DNA from: an uncultured Clostridia bacterium
GTDB lineage: Bacteria; Bacillota; Clostridia; Oscillospirales; Acutalibacteraceae
Length of the DNA: 35,200 bases
Reading direction: 5' to 3'
Assembly (NCBI GenBank): GCA_937892115.1
Contig: CALAUI010000028.1
Span: 1 to 35,200 of the forward strand
Of the stretch, positions 1-8,075 are shown piece by piece (the first letter of the stretch is position 1; every line of letters begins with the position of its first letter). The position numbers and the translations under genes were made by a program. The notes beneath the pieces were generated by a model, which saw only the letters and a list, made by a program, of their open reading frames with translations, was not told where the DNA came from and made no database searches.

Positions 1-10
1 ATCGTTTTTG

Positions 11-240
11 CGCCCTACTGCCATATACGATTGACTCAATCTTAACGGAGTAAATATAATCGGAGCGAGGCGACCCTTAACTATTCACTCTTCACCATTC
101 ACTATTTACTATTTACTACATAAAAAGGGCACGCCGCCCTACTGCCATATACGATTGGCTTAACCTTAACGGAGTAAATATAATCGGAGCGAGGCGACCC
201 TTAACTCTTCACTCTTCACTCTTCACTATTCACTGAATAA
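11..240. repeat. Two-copy intergenic repeat with TTCACT heptamers
   Basis: A segment of about 85 bases beginning CGCCCTACTGCCATATACGA occurs at 11 and again at 135, so the period is 124 bases. The copies differ mainly in a short stretch (gactcaatc versus ggcttaacc). Each copy ends in a run of degenerate heptamers of the type TTCACTC/TTCACTA (about 80-117 and 202-234). There is no open reading frame of interest here. The arrangement is that of a dispersed intergenic repeat family, with two units in direct orientation upstream of a tRNA gene. Whether more copies lie upstream cannot be seen because the window starts inside the array. Confidence 0.8.
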
Positions 241-295
241 TAAACAGGCGTACGCTCCGTAATCGGAGAAATACCGAAAAATAATCATTTTTTCC

Positions 296-323
296 TTGAC
301 AATCCCGGTTGAATGTGTATAAT
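296..323 (+). promoter_or_regulatory. Promoter of tRNA-fMet
   Basis: A perfect -35 TTGACA (296-301) and a perfect -10 TATAAT (318-323) are separated by 16 bases. The tRNA begins 15 bases after the -10 box. This is a strong housekeeping-sigma promoter, as expected for a stable RNA gene. Confidence 0.85.
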
Positions 324-338
324 ATATATGCAATACAT

Positions 339-414
<76 letters not shown>

Positions 415-422
415 AAGAGAAA

Positions 423-460
423 TCCTTGAAGCATAATGCTTTGAGGGTTTTTTCTTTTTC
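423..460 (+). terminator. Terminator after tRNA-fMet
   Basis: A nine-base-pair stem (424-432 with 438-446, including two G-T pairs) with a five-base loop is followed by a T-rich tract (448-459). It starts ten bases after the tRNA 3' end. Confidence 0.8.
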
Positions 461-785
461 TGCTCCCTTCGGATGTTATTCGTTTTTCTATCAGTTTTTC
501 TATCACCTGTCTAAAATTGAAACCATTGAATTAGAAATAAATATTGAATTGAAAGGATTGGACTATTGAAGAAATATGAATGCGTGTACTACAAAGATAT
601 GAGGTGTTACAAAAATAAACTATCGCTCCCGCTTTTAATTATTGCAATCTTTAACCAAAGGAACCAAATAATCTCAAAGCTTAAACAAAAAGGTTTGTCG
701 TCCTGCAAATATCTCGCTTGATGGGACTTACATCCATATATTAAAGCAAGAATTGAGAGCTCGAAAATACTGTCTTCTGATTATA
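461..785. other. Non-coding stretch, one doubtful 51-codon ORF
   Basis: AT-rich sequence with no recognisable gene. A TTG-initiated frame at 566-721 would encode 51 residues (starting MKKYECVYYKDMRCY) and has an AAAGGA about nine bases upstream. It resembles no family known to me and has no clear promoter, so it may be chance or a remnant. The phrase CTTTAACCAAAGGAAC at about 643-658 recurs with one change at about 4237-4252 (see findings). Confidence 0.4.
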
Positions 786-814
786 TTGAAATCCGTCCTT
801 AAACATGGTAAAAT
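786..814 (+). promoter_or_regulatory. Promoter of the glycine-rich/LRR surface protein
   Basis: TTGAAA (786-791) and TAAAAT (809-814) are separated by 17 bases. Its position rules out upstream in-frame start codons for the downstream gene and supports the start at 846. Confidence 0.6.
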
Positions 815-845
815 ATACCGGAATATGGACGAAAGGATGAAAGCT

Positions 846-3800
846 ATGAAAAAACGAATTCTAAGCATTTTGCTCTCAGTCATTATGCTTCTGGGTATGC
901 TGCCCGTAACGGCACTTCCGACATTTGCGGAGGCGGGCGGTAAAGACTATCTTTCATTGTACAACAGCCACGGCGGTCAAATAATCGGCGATACGGATGT
1001 TGTTACCTACTATTATGTCGATTCCGACATTACCTGCACCGCTGAGGATGCAGGTGTCAGCGGCCTTTCAATCAGAGACTATGCCGAGGTACATATCTTC
1101 GTAGAGGAAGGTGCCACGCTGACCTGCATCGGCAGTAAGGGAAGTGACAGATTAAACGGCGGCGGAGCCGGTATTGAAGTGCCGGAACACGCCGCACTGT
1201 ATCTTGAGGGCGACGGTACTGTCATAGCGAAGGGCGGAGCCGGAGCCGACGGCGAAGACGGTATCCAGGGCGAAAAAGGATATTTCGAAGGACACTTCAA
1301 TCTTTTTATGCTGGGGACTGCCTATGACTATTACGGCGGTAACGGCGGAAGAGGCGGCAACGGCGGAGGCGGAGCCGGAGCCGGTATCGGTACGGTCGGC
1401 GGCATTGGCGGAGTCGGCGGCGTCGGCGGTAAGGGAGACGGCGGCGATTGTGAAGAGGATCACATGAGTATTACCGCCGGTGAAAAAGGTTACCACGGTG
1501 CAATGGCTAAACCGGCAGGTACCATACGTACGAGTCCGACGGTCAAGCTGACAGCGGTCGGCGGTGAACCCGGTAAGGGCGGCGACAGCACAATGTTAAA
1601 CGGGCTTACAAACTTAAAATACTATCAATACTGTTGTACAGCTGTTCCCGGATGCACCGGCGGCGGTGGTCAGGGCGGCGGTGCCGGCGCATCGGTCGGC
1701 ATCGGCGGTCAGGGTGGCGGCGGCGGAACCGGCGGTAACGGCAGCCCTGCCATCTTCCGGGAAGGCAGCGATTATCACGATGTCAAGCTGCATACCGGCT
1801 ACGGCGGCGGCAATACCGACGGCAACTACGCAGAAGGCAGCAATATGGGTCAAGGCTGTAATGAGTATATTTTCCAAAAAAACAAGTATAAATTTGAAGG
1901 AAAAGATGATTTTCCGAATATTGAACTGAAATTCGGCGCTGCCGGAGGCGCAGACAGTGTCCATGTTCACACCTTTGATGAGGGAGACCGGTGCATCGAG
2001 TGCACTGAGCGTGAATGGATCATTGATGAAAGCGGCGTCTTGCTCAAATACAACGGCAACGGCGGCGAAATTGTTATCCCTGAAGGCGTAACGAAGATTG
2101 ACAGCAACGTGTTCAACGGCAACATGGCGGTGACAGGCGTCGTATTCCCCTCAACGCTTGAAGAAATCGGCTCCTCCGCATTCAGCGGAAGCGGTCTTGC
2201 AAGCGTATCGTTCCCCTCGTCCGTTAAGACGATAGGTCATAACGCGTTCCAGAACTGCACATCTCTGACAAGCGTCACTTTTCCCGAGGAAGGAGAAATC
2301 ACGATTCTGAACTCCACATTCCAGGGAATACCGCTGACAAGCGTTGATATTCCCGTTTCGGTAAAAGCGATCGGTTATAATGCTTTCAGAGACTGCGCAA
2401 GCTTAAAGAATGTCACAGTTCACTGGGCGGAAGGCGAAATCGTCACACCGCTGAGCGACGCTTTTTCGGGCATTGCTTCCGACTGTGTGCTGTATGTGCC
2501 GCCAACCGCAGCGGAGCTGTACAAGAGCAACACGGCCTGGGGCAAATTTTCCCCGATCAGTGCTACGATGCCCTATATGGCATACGATTTTGAATCCGGG
2601 TCTTTTGTTCAGAAAGCCAGCCCGATAACACCTGCACAGCTGACCTCGTCCGACAGCTCGGTCGTGCTTCCGGGGGGATGGTATGCAGCAGGTACTGCCA
2701 CAATCGACGGCAGTCTTACATTCGAAGATGACGCATTCATCATACTTGAAAACGGCGAGACCCTGACGGTCGGCGGCGGAATCATCGCCGGCGGCGACCT
2801 GACCTTCTATGCGCAAACAACGAGTTTGGACAATATGGGCGGAGTGCAGGTTCCCGGTACTGCAGGCGACGGAATTCCCGGTATAGAATGCACCGGCAAA
2901 GCACTTGATATCCACGGCGGCAAAATTGAAGTATACGCCGGCAAATATGCAGCAGGTATCGGCGGCAGAGAGAGTAAAGACGGCGGTAATGTTACTGTCT
3001 GCGGCGGTTACGTTAAGGCCCAGAGCCGTGCCGACGGTGCAGGTATCGGCGGCGGACGCGGCGGTGCAGGCAATGCATTTACAATCTACGGCGGCAAAGT
3101 TGATGCACGGGGCTCCAACAGCTCGGGCATCGGCGGCGGTTGGGCAGGTGCCGGCGGCACAATCACCGTCAACGGCGGTGAGGTCAGTACAGCCGGCAAT
3201 ATCGGCAGCGGATATCAGTACGGCGGCTCAAACGGCAAATTAACAAAAGTCATCATCAACGACGGTAAGGTATCAGTCGGCGGCGATCAAAGCAATCTCG
3301 GCGGAAGCGGCAGCACGGTTGAAATCAACGGCGGCGACATTAAAATAACGCAAGGTACTCTCGGTGTCGCACCTAACGGCGGCAACGCTGATATAACGGT
3401 CCGCGGCGGCAATGTTGATTCTTACTGTTATTATTACGCGGCAATAGGCGGAACAGATGCCGGCAATGTTAATGTAAAAGTTTACGGTGGCAGTATAAAA
3501 GCACAAAGTAAAAATAAGGATGCTGTTGATGCCACATCGCTTACGTTATATCCCGATACCGAAAAATGCGAATTGTTTACCGTCAAAGATTTTTCAGGCA
3601 ATGAGCTGTCCGGCTCTCCCGTAACAGAACAAAAGGACATAATAAGTACCGTTTCCGGTAAACAACAGGTTCAGATTGATTTGGATTATGCTCACACCGG
3701 AATGAGTGATTCTGTCTGCGACAAGTGCGGTTATGTTGAAAAGTTGACTATGGCTCTTTTCGATTCAAAGGCAGAGGCAAAGCGGATTGTTACACAGACG

Positions 3801-4073
3801 GCGGGCGAAAATCAAAGTGCGGAAATGCAGGCCATTGTCAAGGAAGCTGAAAAGAAAATAGACGAAGCAAAATCGACTGAGGAAATCGAGAATGCAGTAT
3901 GGGAAAGCCTGGCAAAAATCGAGGCACAGAAAGAAGTCGAAAAGCAGAACGAGCTGATATGCCGAAAGTGCGGAAAGGTACACGCAGATAATTTCTTCGG
4001 CAAGATAGTCTGCCTCTTCAACAGAATTTTCAACCGGTTTAAAACCTGCTTTGAAAATATAAAAAACATTTAG
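846..4073 (+). CDS. Secreted glycine-rich / leucine-rich-repeat surface protein
   Basis: About 1075 residues. The ATG at 846 is preferred because AAAGGA lies eight bases upstream and a classical signal peptide (MKKRILSILLSVIMLLGMLP...AFA-type cleavage) follows directly. Domains in order: a glycine-rich region with GGxGG repeats (about residues 100-330); an HTFDEGDRCIEC cysteine motif (about 375); BspA-type LRR_5 repeats of the form IPxxVKxIGxxAFxxCxSL (about 405-560); and a second region of short beta-helix-like repeats such as GGTITVNGGEV and AGIGGG (about 620-890). These are followed by an HTGMSDSVCDKCG motif, a charged helical module (about 970-1035), then CRKCGKVH and a hydrophobic/basic C-terminus (FFGKIVCLFNRIFNRF). 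No LPXTG or dockerin motif is visible. Such proteins are usually cell-surface adhesins or carbohydrate binders, and the ligand here is unknown. The helical module and the tail are shared in style with the protein at 18674. Confidence 0.85.
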   Translation: MKKRILSILLSVIMLLGMLPVTALPTFAEAGGKDYLSLYNSHGGQIIGDTDVVTYYYVDSDITCTAEDAGVSGLSIRDYAEVHIFVEEGATLTCIGSKGSDRLNGGGAGIEVPEHAALYLEGDGTVIAKGGAGADGEDGIQGEKGYFEGHFNLFMLGTAYDYYGGNGGRGGNGGGGAGAGIGTVGGIGGVGGVGGKGDGGDCEEDHMSITAGEKGYHGAMAKPAGTIRTSPTVKLTAVGGEPGKGGDSTMLNGLTNLKYYQYCCTAVPGCTGGGGQGGGAGASVGIGGQGGGGGTGGNGSPAIFREGSDYHDVKLHTGYGGGNTDGNYAEGSNMGQGCNEYIFQKNKYKFEGKDDFPNIELKFGAAGGADSVHVHTFDEGDRCIECTEREWIIDESGVLLKYNGNGGEIVIPEGVTKIDSNVFNGNMAVTGVVFPSTLEEIGSSAFSGSGLASVSFPSSVKTIGHNAFQNCTSLTSVTFPEEGEITILNSTFQGIPLTSVDIPVSVKAIGYNAFRDCASLKNVTVHWAEGEIVTPLSDAFSGIASDCVLYVPPTAAELYKSNTAWGKFSPISATMPYMAYDFESGSFVQKASPITPAQLTSSDSSVVLPGGWYAAGTATIDGSLTFEDDAFIILENGETLTVGGGIIAGGDLTFYAQTTSLDNMGGVQVPGTAGDGIPGIECTGKALDIHGGKIEVYAGKYAAGIGGRESKDGGNVTVCGGYVKAQSRADGAGIGGGRGGAGNAFTIYGGKVDARGSNSSGIGGGWAGAGGTITVNGGEVSTAGNIGSGYQYGGSNGKLTKVIINDGKVSVGGDQSNLGGSGSTVEINGGDIKITQGTLGVAPNGGNADITVRGGNVDSYCYYYAAIGGTDAGNVNVKVYGGSIKAQSKNKDAVDATSLTLYPDTEKCELFTVKDFSGNELSGSPVTEQKDIISTVSGKQQVQIDLDYAHTGMSDSVCDKCGYVEKLTMALFDSKAEAKRIVTQTAGENQSAEMQAIVKEAEKKIDEAKSTEEIENAVWESLAKIEAQKEVEKQNELICRKCGKVHADNFFGKIVCLFNRIFNRFKTCFENIKNI

Positions 4074-4108
4074 AAATCAAATAAGCAAAACACAAATAAT
4101 AAATTAAG

Positions 4109-4151
4109 CAACGGGGTTTGCGCTATCTTTCCGACAGTGCAGACCCCGTTG
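4109..4151. terminator. Long hairpin, possible terminator
   Basis: CAACGGGGT (4109-4117) pairs with ACCCCGTTG (4143-4151), and the stem can extend inward through TTGC/GCAG-type pairs. Only AAAATCTCTTCCTT follows, so this is not a canonical T-tract. It lies 36 bases after the stop of the large surface protein and may end its transcript or protect its 3' end. The rest of the gap up to 4309 holds no gene that I can support. Confidence 0.5.
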
Positions 4152-4309
4152 AAAATCTCTTCCTTGATTGTCCGGCCGCCATAATCAGCGGTACAATCTG
4201 TGTTGCGAATCCGGTGATGATGCCTTATATATCATAATAGTTATCTTTAATCAAAGGAACAAGTCATCCTGCGGACAATTCCGGACTCCGAAAAATCCTG
4301 AAAAAAATA

Positions 4310-4338
4310 ATGACATTTTTTCGTAAATACAGTATACT
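4310..4338 (+). promoter_or_regulatory. Promoter of the double-glycine leader gene
   Basis: ATGACA (4310-4315) and TATACT (4333-4338) are separated by 17 bases, one mismatch each from consensus. This gives a leader of about 55 bases before the start codon. Confidence 0.65.
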
Positions 4339-4400
4339 TTCTTCATAATGATTCGTATATATGTATGTAAAGATAATTCTGAGAAAAGGAGAAAACAAAG

Positions 4401-4709
4401 ATGGCAAACAATATTGATAAAATCAGCGAGCTTTCGGAAAGTGAAATGGCAGCAGTCAGCGGAGGAAAATCCGGCGATTACGTATTCCCGAATGAGGACG
4501 GTGCCGAATTCGACAACGAATTCACCTTCAAGGTGGGCGAACATATCGAATATGTTACCGGCAGTCTTCCCTTCGGTATCTACGATTTTACGGACGGAGG
4601 CACTGTTCTGCACCGCAGCCACGACTGGAATGGCATCGCCGTCTACAAGTGCAGCGGCATCAGTTCGGTAGATGAGGATGACTGGATCTACTGGCACAAA
4701 TTAAAGTAA
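4401..4709 (+). CDS. Small protein with double-glycine (bacteriocin-type) leader
   Basis: 102 residues, with AAAAGGAG ten bases upstream of the ATG. Residues 1-22 match the double-glycine leader consensus: a charged N-terminus followed by ELSESEMAAVSGG, in which hydrophobic residues alternate ahead of the GG cleavage site. Such leaders are normally cut by C39-peptidase ABC transporters. The predicted mature part is about 80 residues, acidic and aromatic (GDYVFPNEDGAEF at its start; DEDDWIYWHKLK at its end), with a single Cys. That argues against a lanthipeptide and against a disulfide-bonded class II bacteriocin. No C39 transporter, modifying enzyme or immunity gene is visible nearby; the only ABC exporter in the window (14007) lacks a C39 domain. 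The gene has its own promoter and terminator. It may be a secreted peptide or signal of unknown role; the family is not recognised. Confidence 0.75.
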   Translation: MANNIDKISELSESEMAAVSGGKSGDYVFPNEDGAEFDNEFTFKVGEHIEYVTGSLPFGIYDFTDGGTVLHRSHDWNGIAVYKCSGISSVDEDDWIYWHKLK

Positions 4710-4734
4710 TACAGAAAGTGCAAAAGAATTATGA

Positions 4735-4780
4735 GCGGATGTAACCAAAATCGGTTACATCCGCTTCTTTTTTTCTTTTC
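4735..4780 (+). terminator. Strong terminator after the leader-peptide gene
   Basis: A perfect 12-base-pair stem (4735-4746 with 4753-4764) and six-base loop are followed by TTCTTTTTTTCTTTT. It isolates the 4401 gene as a single unit. Confidence 0.92.
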
Positions 4781-4825
4781 GTTGAGATTTCAAGCATAAA
4801 TAACCCGGATACAAATACCTGTTTA

Positions 4826-5416
4826 TCATTCATCCGCGTAGCGTCTTGCTTCTTCTGTTGCGCCCGAATACAGCAAGCTGCCGAGTTCCGAATAATACCG
4901 TGTGACGTTTGGCATTGAACCGGTGGCAAGGCGGATGATTTCGCCGTTATACCGGAAACGGATAATAAAGTCTCCGCCGCACATTGACGGTACGATAGGT
5001 CTGAGGTTACGGGATTCTTCCCATGACGGAATTACTTCTTTTTCAATGTAATCAAGCACTTTTTCCGCGAGCTCCGGAGCTGCGGCGTAGGATGCGTGCG
5101 CCTCCTCCTTCATATATACATATTTGGAGTATGTATGAATCCAGTATTTTCCCGTGGATTCATCCTTGTAGAACACTATTTCCGAATACCCGTCTCCGCC
5201 GACCGTGGCAACCGTTTTTTTACACGCATTTGCAAGCATATACAGTCCTTCGTCGCTCAGTGCTTTTCGGCAGCTCAATGACGTTTCGGGATTTTCGCTG
5301 CAAACGGTTTTTGCTTCTGCCAGACTGCTTCCGCATTGGGCACAGTATTTGGTTTTTCTTGCCGTTTCTCCGCAGCACGGGCAAATTACGTATTCATCTG
5401 AATTCATTACACTCAA
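4826..5416 (-). CDS. Zinc-ribbon protein of unknown function
   Basis: 196 residues if the TTG at 5416 is used, or 193 from the in-frame ATG at 5407. An AAAGGCAGG sequence lies just upstream and could serve either. The N-terminus has a two-knuckle zinc ribbon: CPCCG near residue 12 and CAQCG near residue 25. The remainder is a mixed alpha/beta region with no recognised family and no membrane segment or signal peptide, so a cytoplasmic location is likely. It is a single-gene unit with a strong promoter at 5458-5486 and a palindrome upstream of that promoter. It converges on the terminator at 4735-4780. Function cannot be assigned. Confidence 0.75.
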   Translation of the reverse strand: MSVMNSDEYVICPCCGETARKTKYCAQCGSSLAEAKTVCSENPETSLSCRKALSDEGLYMLANACKKTVATVGGDGYSEIVFYKDESTGKYWIHTYSKYVYMKEEAHASYAAAPELAEKVLDYIEKEVIPSWEESRNLRPIVPSMCGGDFIIRFRYNGEIIRLATGSMPNVTRYYSELGSLLYSGATEEARRYADE

Positions 5417-5457
5417 CGCCTGCCTTTGTTTTTACGGATGTCATTCCGTTTAATTAA

Positions 5458-5486
5458 GTATAAACCGATTATGCAAATCTATCAAG
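5458..5486 (-). promoter_or_regulatory. Promoter of the zinc-ribbon gene
   Basis: On the minus strand TTGATA (5486-5481) and TATACT (5463-5458) are separated by 17 bases. Confidence 0.75.
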
Positions 5487-5497
5487 TATACATATTA

Positions 5498-5511
5498 TGC
5501 AATATTGCATT
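5498..5511. promoter_or_regulatory. 14-bp perfect palindrome upstream of promoter
   Basis: ATGCAATATTGCAT is a perfect palindrome centred about 20 bases upstream of the -35 box of the 4826 gene. The position suits an activator or operator site for a dimeric regulator, but no regulator can be named. Confidence 0.4.
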
Positions 5512-5524
5512 TGTTGATTGAATG

Positions 5525-5567
5525 ATAAAAAGAAGCAGGAGCAATCAGCTGAATTGCCCTGCTTCTT
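5525..5567 (-). terminator. Terminator of the 5587-6039 gene
   Basis: A stem AGAAGCAGG/CCTGCTTCT (5531-5539 with 5558-5566) extends through GCAAT/ATTGC with one bulge. Read on the minus strand it is followed by a T-run (plus-strand AAAA at 5527-5530). It lies 20 bases beyond the stop of the minus-strand gene. Confidence 0.8.
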
Positions 5568-5586
5568 AGTTGACAAGTGTTGCTTT

Positions 5587-6039
5587 CTATTCGTCTTTTT
5601 CGGCGGAATTATACTCATTCAGAATTTTGAATGGGTATATTGTTGCTCCGTCGATAAATACGTCATCTTCGTCACCTACGGCAATATTCGCCGAAAAGAA
5701 TTCATTTCCGTTTCCGTCGGTGAATTTCATGACCTGCACACCGTATGACTTTTCTCTGTGAGTATAGTATCCTGCGTCAACAAGCAATTTGTCCACCTGT
5801 TCATCGGTATAGTCCTCAATGCCTTTCGTTGAAAAATAAACCGTCAGCATCGTAATACCGTCGGTAGCCCAGCATTCGGCATAAAAAGGTCGGTTTTCAC
5901 CGATCAAACCTGCATTCCAGCCGATGTTTACTTCTCCGTATTCGTTTCTGTTTTTAACAATTCTGTAAGCCGAGTCAATCATCGGCAGCCAGCCGTTATC
6001 CGGGTTTTTGCTTTCTCTGATTACGTCAAGTCCTGTCAT
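5587..6039 (-). CDS. Hypothetical cytoplasmic protein
   Basis: 150 residues. The start at 6039 is supported by a strong GGAGGT about eight bases upstream. No signal peptide, membrane segment or cysteine motif is seen. The sequence alternates beta-type stretches (YAECWATDGITMLTVYFS, VQVMKFTDGNGNEFFSANIA) with a central acidic helix (DEQVDKLLVDAG), suggesting a small globular alpha/beta fold. No family is recognised. It lies 110 bases downstream of the GH28-like gene with no clear terminator between them, so partial co-transcription is possible. It ends at its own terminator. Confidence 0.7.
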   Translation of the reverse strand: MTGLDVIRESKNPDNGWLPMIDSAYRIVKNRNEYGEVNIGWNAGLIGENRPFYAECWATDGITMLTVYFSTKGIEDYTDEQVDKLLVDAGYYTHREKSYGVQVMKFTDGNGNEFFSANIAVGDEDDVFIDGATIYPFKILNEYNSAEKDE

Positions 6040-6149
6040 TTTTCTTACCTCCGAATCTTTTATTGCAAATACATAATATCACACATAATCAATTCATTGG
6101 TCGTCACGTATGCGACATTACAGCCGGAATTATTACCGAAACTTGATGT

Positions 6150-7652
6150 TTAACTGTCCCTTCTGAACAGATTGTCGTTATATCTAAATATCATCTTGCC
6201 GTTATCAAAAATCACATCTTCATATCCGAAGGCATCGGGATTCATGCCAAGATTTGTGCTTCTGATAAAAGCTTTTCCGCTTTTTGCATTTCCGTTTTCG
6301 ATTCCGATGCGGTAATTTCCGCTTTTCGGGACGGTGAATTTAAGCTCTTTTGCTTCCCATTCCGGATTAGCAAAGCTCACGGACGCAATAAGTTCATCGG
6401 TATCCGTATCTCTGACAAAAAGACGGCATTCGGCGTTTTCCGTCCTGACCTCTGCTCTGAAATCCGCTTGTGATTTGTCATCCATATATATGCCCTGATA
6501 AAGTGCGGTATCGCCCTTTTCAAAGGACTGAATATAGCCGTATTTTCCGCTTTCGTCTGCGGCAACACCGACACAGTTTTCGTCAGTGTTCTTTTTCATT
6601 GCCCAGAAGCAGCGACCGTGCTGAAAACCGCCGTTTTCAAAGCGTTTCATGGAATGATAGTAATTCATATCGCTGATTGCGGTTTCAAAGAAATTGCATT
6701 CGATGCCGTCAATAATATTATCCTCAAATCTTACGGAGGTTACGGGCGGATTACCGCCTCTGTCGGTGTAAGGATTAAACAGCCATACACCCATTGTTTC
6801 AAAATGATTGTGATGAATGTAAATGTTTCTGACCTCGATTTTTTCCGGATCGGGGCAGTCTATTCCCCATAAAATCATACCGAATGCCTTACAGTGATTG
6901 GTTTTGAGGTCGTTATGGTCAATTTCTATGTTTTCACTTGCCTGCGGCTCATCTGATGACCACCACTCGGATTTACGGGGATCTCTGTAAGAGGAGAAAA
7001 TATATACCGCGTCATCACCGGTGAACATTCTGCACCCGGTGATTCTGATGTTCCGGCAGTTCATAAGGCAGATGCCGTCGCCGTTGCCGTGAGTCCAATC
7101 GGAGATTTTCAGATTGCTGAAAAGGCCGTTGCTGCTCGTGAAAGGCATAAGTGCATAGCCGTGGTAATTCTTTATCGTGATGTCGGAAATTTCAAAATTA
7201 TCGGCGTGATAAAATCCTATGGGGCAGGTCTTGACCGTCTTGTTTGTGTCGTCACACTGCGCCATAATCAGCGTTCCGTTGCCTTTTACGGCAAAATCAT
7301 GGGAATATTCGGGAGCGTAGATAAACGGATAATTTTTATACCATACGTGGCTCCATTTGATTTTTTCATCGTAGTTATGACCGAAAATTATATCATATTT
7401 TTCATACCCGTCACCTACGGGCTTAACGTATGTTGAGCTGTCGTTATCCTGCAGCAGCACCGTGCCGTCATTAAGCTTCAGCGTTACATTGCTTTTTATG
7501 ACGATGCCCGAGGTGAGATAGGTGGTATCCGGGCTGAATTCAACCTCGCCGCCGCCGTTTGAATAAACGAAATCAATGGCTTCCTGGATGCTTTTCCGGT
7601 CATTGGTCGTACCGTTGCCCTTCGCACCGAATTCCGAAACGTTAACCTTCAT
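6150..7652 (-). CDS. GH28-like right-handed beta-helix glycosidase (polygalacturonase-like)
   Basis: 500 residues with SD GGAAGGAG and its own near-consensus promoter. The N-terminus VNVSEFGAKGNGTTNDRKSI is the usual opening of pectate-lyase/GH28 beta-helix enzymes. The core contains HGNGDGICLMNC followed by MFTGDDAVYIFS, matching the spacing of the GH28 catalytic aspartates (NxD, then DD), and then repeated xNIxIxxNxF coils. Residues after about 385 form a beta-sandwich-like module (YGYIQSFEKGDTALYQGIYM, SGNYRIGIENG) that could bind carbohydrate. There is no signal peptide, so it probably acts on imported oligosaccharides in the cytoplasm. The classical RxK motif could not be identified with confidence, so the exact substrate (galacturonide or another uronide/rhamnosyl linkage) is open. 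Confidence 0.8.
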   Translation of the reverse strand: MKVNVSEFGAKGNGTTNDRKSIQEAIDFVYSNGGGEVEFSPDTTYLTSGIVIKSNVTLKLNDGTVLLQDNDSSTYVKPVGDGYEKYDIIFGHNYDEKIKWSHVWYKNYPFIYAPEYSHDFAVKGNGTLIMAQCDDTNKTVKTCPIGFYHADNFEISDITIKNYHGYALMPFTSSNGLFSNLKISDWTHGNGDGICLMNCRNIRITGCRMFTGDDAVYIFSSYRDPRKSEWWSSDEPQASENIEIDHNDLKTNHCKAFGMILWGIDCPDPEKIEVRNIYIHHNHFETMGVWLFNPYTDRGGNPPVTSVRFEDNIIDGIECNFFETAISDMNYYHSMKRFENGGFQHGRCFWAMKKNTDENCVGVAADESGKYGYIQSFEKGDTALYQGIYMDDKSQADFRAEVRTENAECRLFVRDTDTDELIASVSFANPEWEAKELKFTVPKSGNYRIGIENGNAKSGKAFIRSTNLGMNPDAFGYEDVIFDNGKMIFRYNDNLFRRDS

Positions 7653-7684
7653 ATTTGTGCTCCTTCCAACGTGAATACGATACT

Positions 7685-7713
7685 ATTATAGAGCAAAAGC
7701 ATAATGCTTGCAA
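7685..7713 (-). promoter_or_regulatory. Promoter of the GH28-like gene
   Basis: On the minus strand TTGCAA (7713-7708) and a perfect TATAAT (7690-7685) are separated by 17 bases. The leader is about 30 bases. Confidence 0.85.
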
Positions 7714-7892
7714 TGCTTTTTGCATTAACTGCTGTGCAGGTTACGTTCACGCCCGTTAATTCGCATAATTCGCGGAAATAACAGATGCTTTTACGCGGGA
7801 TATACGGTTTATTATTTGCGTGAACAGAGATATGATTTACTCAAATCAAAGGAACGGTACAAACCCGCAAGATTTAAAACGGAGATGATAAA

Positions 7893-8051
7893 ATGATTAC
7901 TTTGTTTGTATTGACCGCTTTGATATCGGCAATTTTTCTGGCATTCAAGGTAATGCTTACGGTCGTAAAGGTATTCTGGAAATTATCATTCGGCCTTATT
8001 GAAGCAGGGCTTGTGATAGCCGTGATATTCATAATACTATGCATTATCTGA
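7893..8051 (+). CDS. 52-residue membrane microprotein
   Basis: ATG at 7893 with ACGGAGATGAT upstream; 52 residues and a TGA stop. The sequence is almost wholly hydrophobic (start MITLFVLTALISAIFLAFKV) with a short basic turn near VKVFWK, then a second hydrophobic stretch (GLVIAVIFIILCII). This predicts two membrane helices in a hairpin. It lies 24 bases upstream of the next small gene with no terminator between them, so both are probably one transcript. No known toxin or stress-peptide family is recognised; a small regulatory membrane peptide is one possibility. Confidence 0.65.
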   Translation: MITLFVLTALISAIFLAFKVMLTVVKVFWKLSFGLIEAGLVIAVIFIILCII

Positions 8052-8075
8052 TATCATAGAAAGAGGTGATTCCCC

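Noticed and set aside
566..721. 51-codon TTG-initiated frame downstream of the tRNA
   Set aside because: It has an AAAGGA upstream but no clear promoter, no recognised family and a composition like non-coding DNA. It is mentioned only in the gap description.
1150..3520. Glycine-rich GGC-repeat region as a CRISPR array or tandem non-coding repeat
   Set aside because: The repetition follows codon structure of one long reading frame with irregular GGx units and has no spacer/repeat periodicity.
4150..4230. Minus-strand phrase reading GIITGFATQIVPLIMAAGQ, like the end of a transporter
   Set aside because: Only about 33 codons with a stop just upstream and no start or ribosome site. It could be a remnant but is too short to support as a pseudogene.
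5498..5511. ATGCAATATTGCAT palindrome as an insertion-sequence end
   Set aside because: It is single, short and next to a promoter, with no partner repeat or transposase; an operator is the simpler reading.
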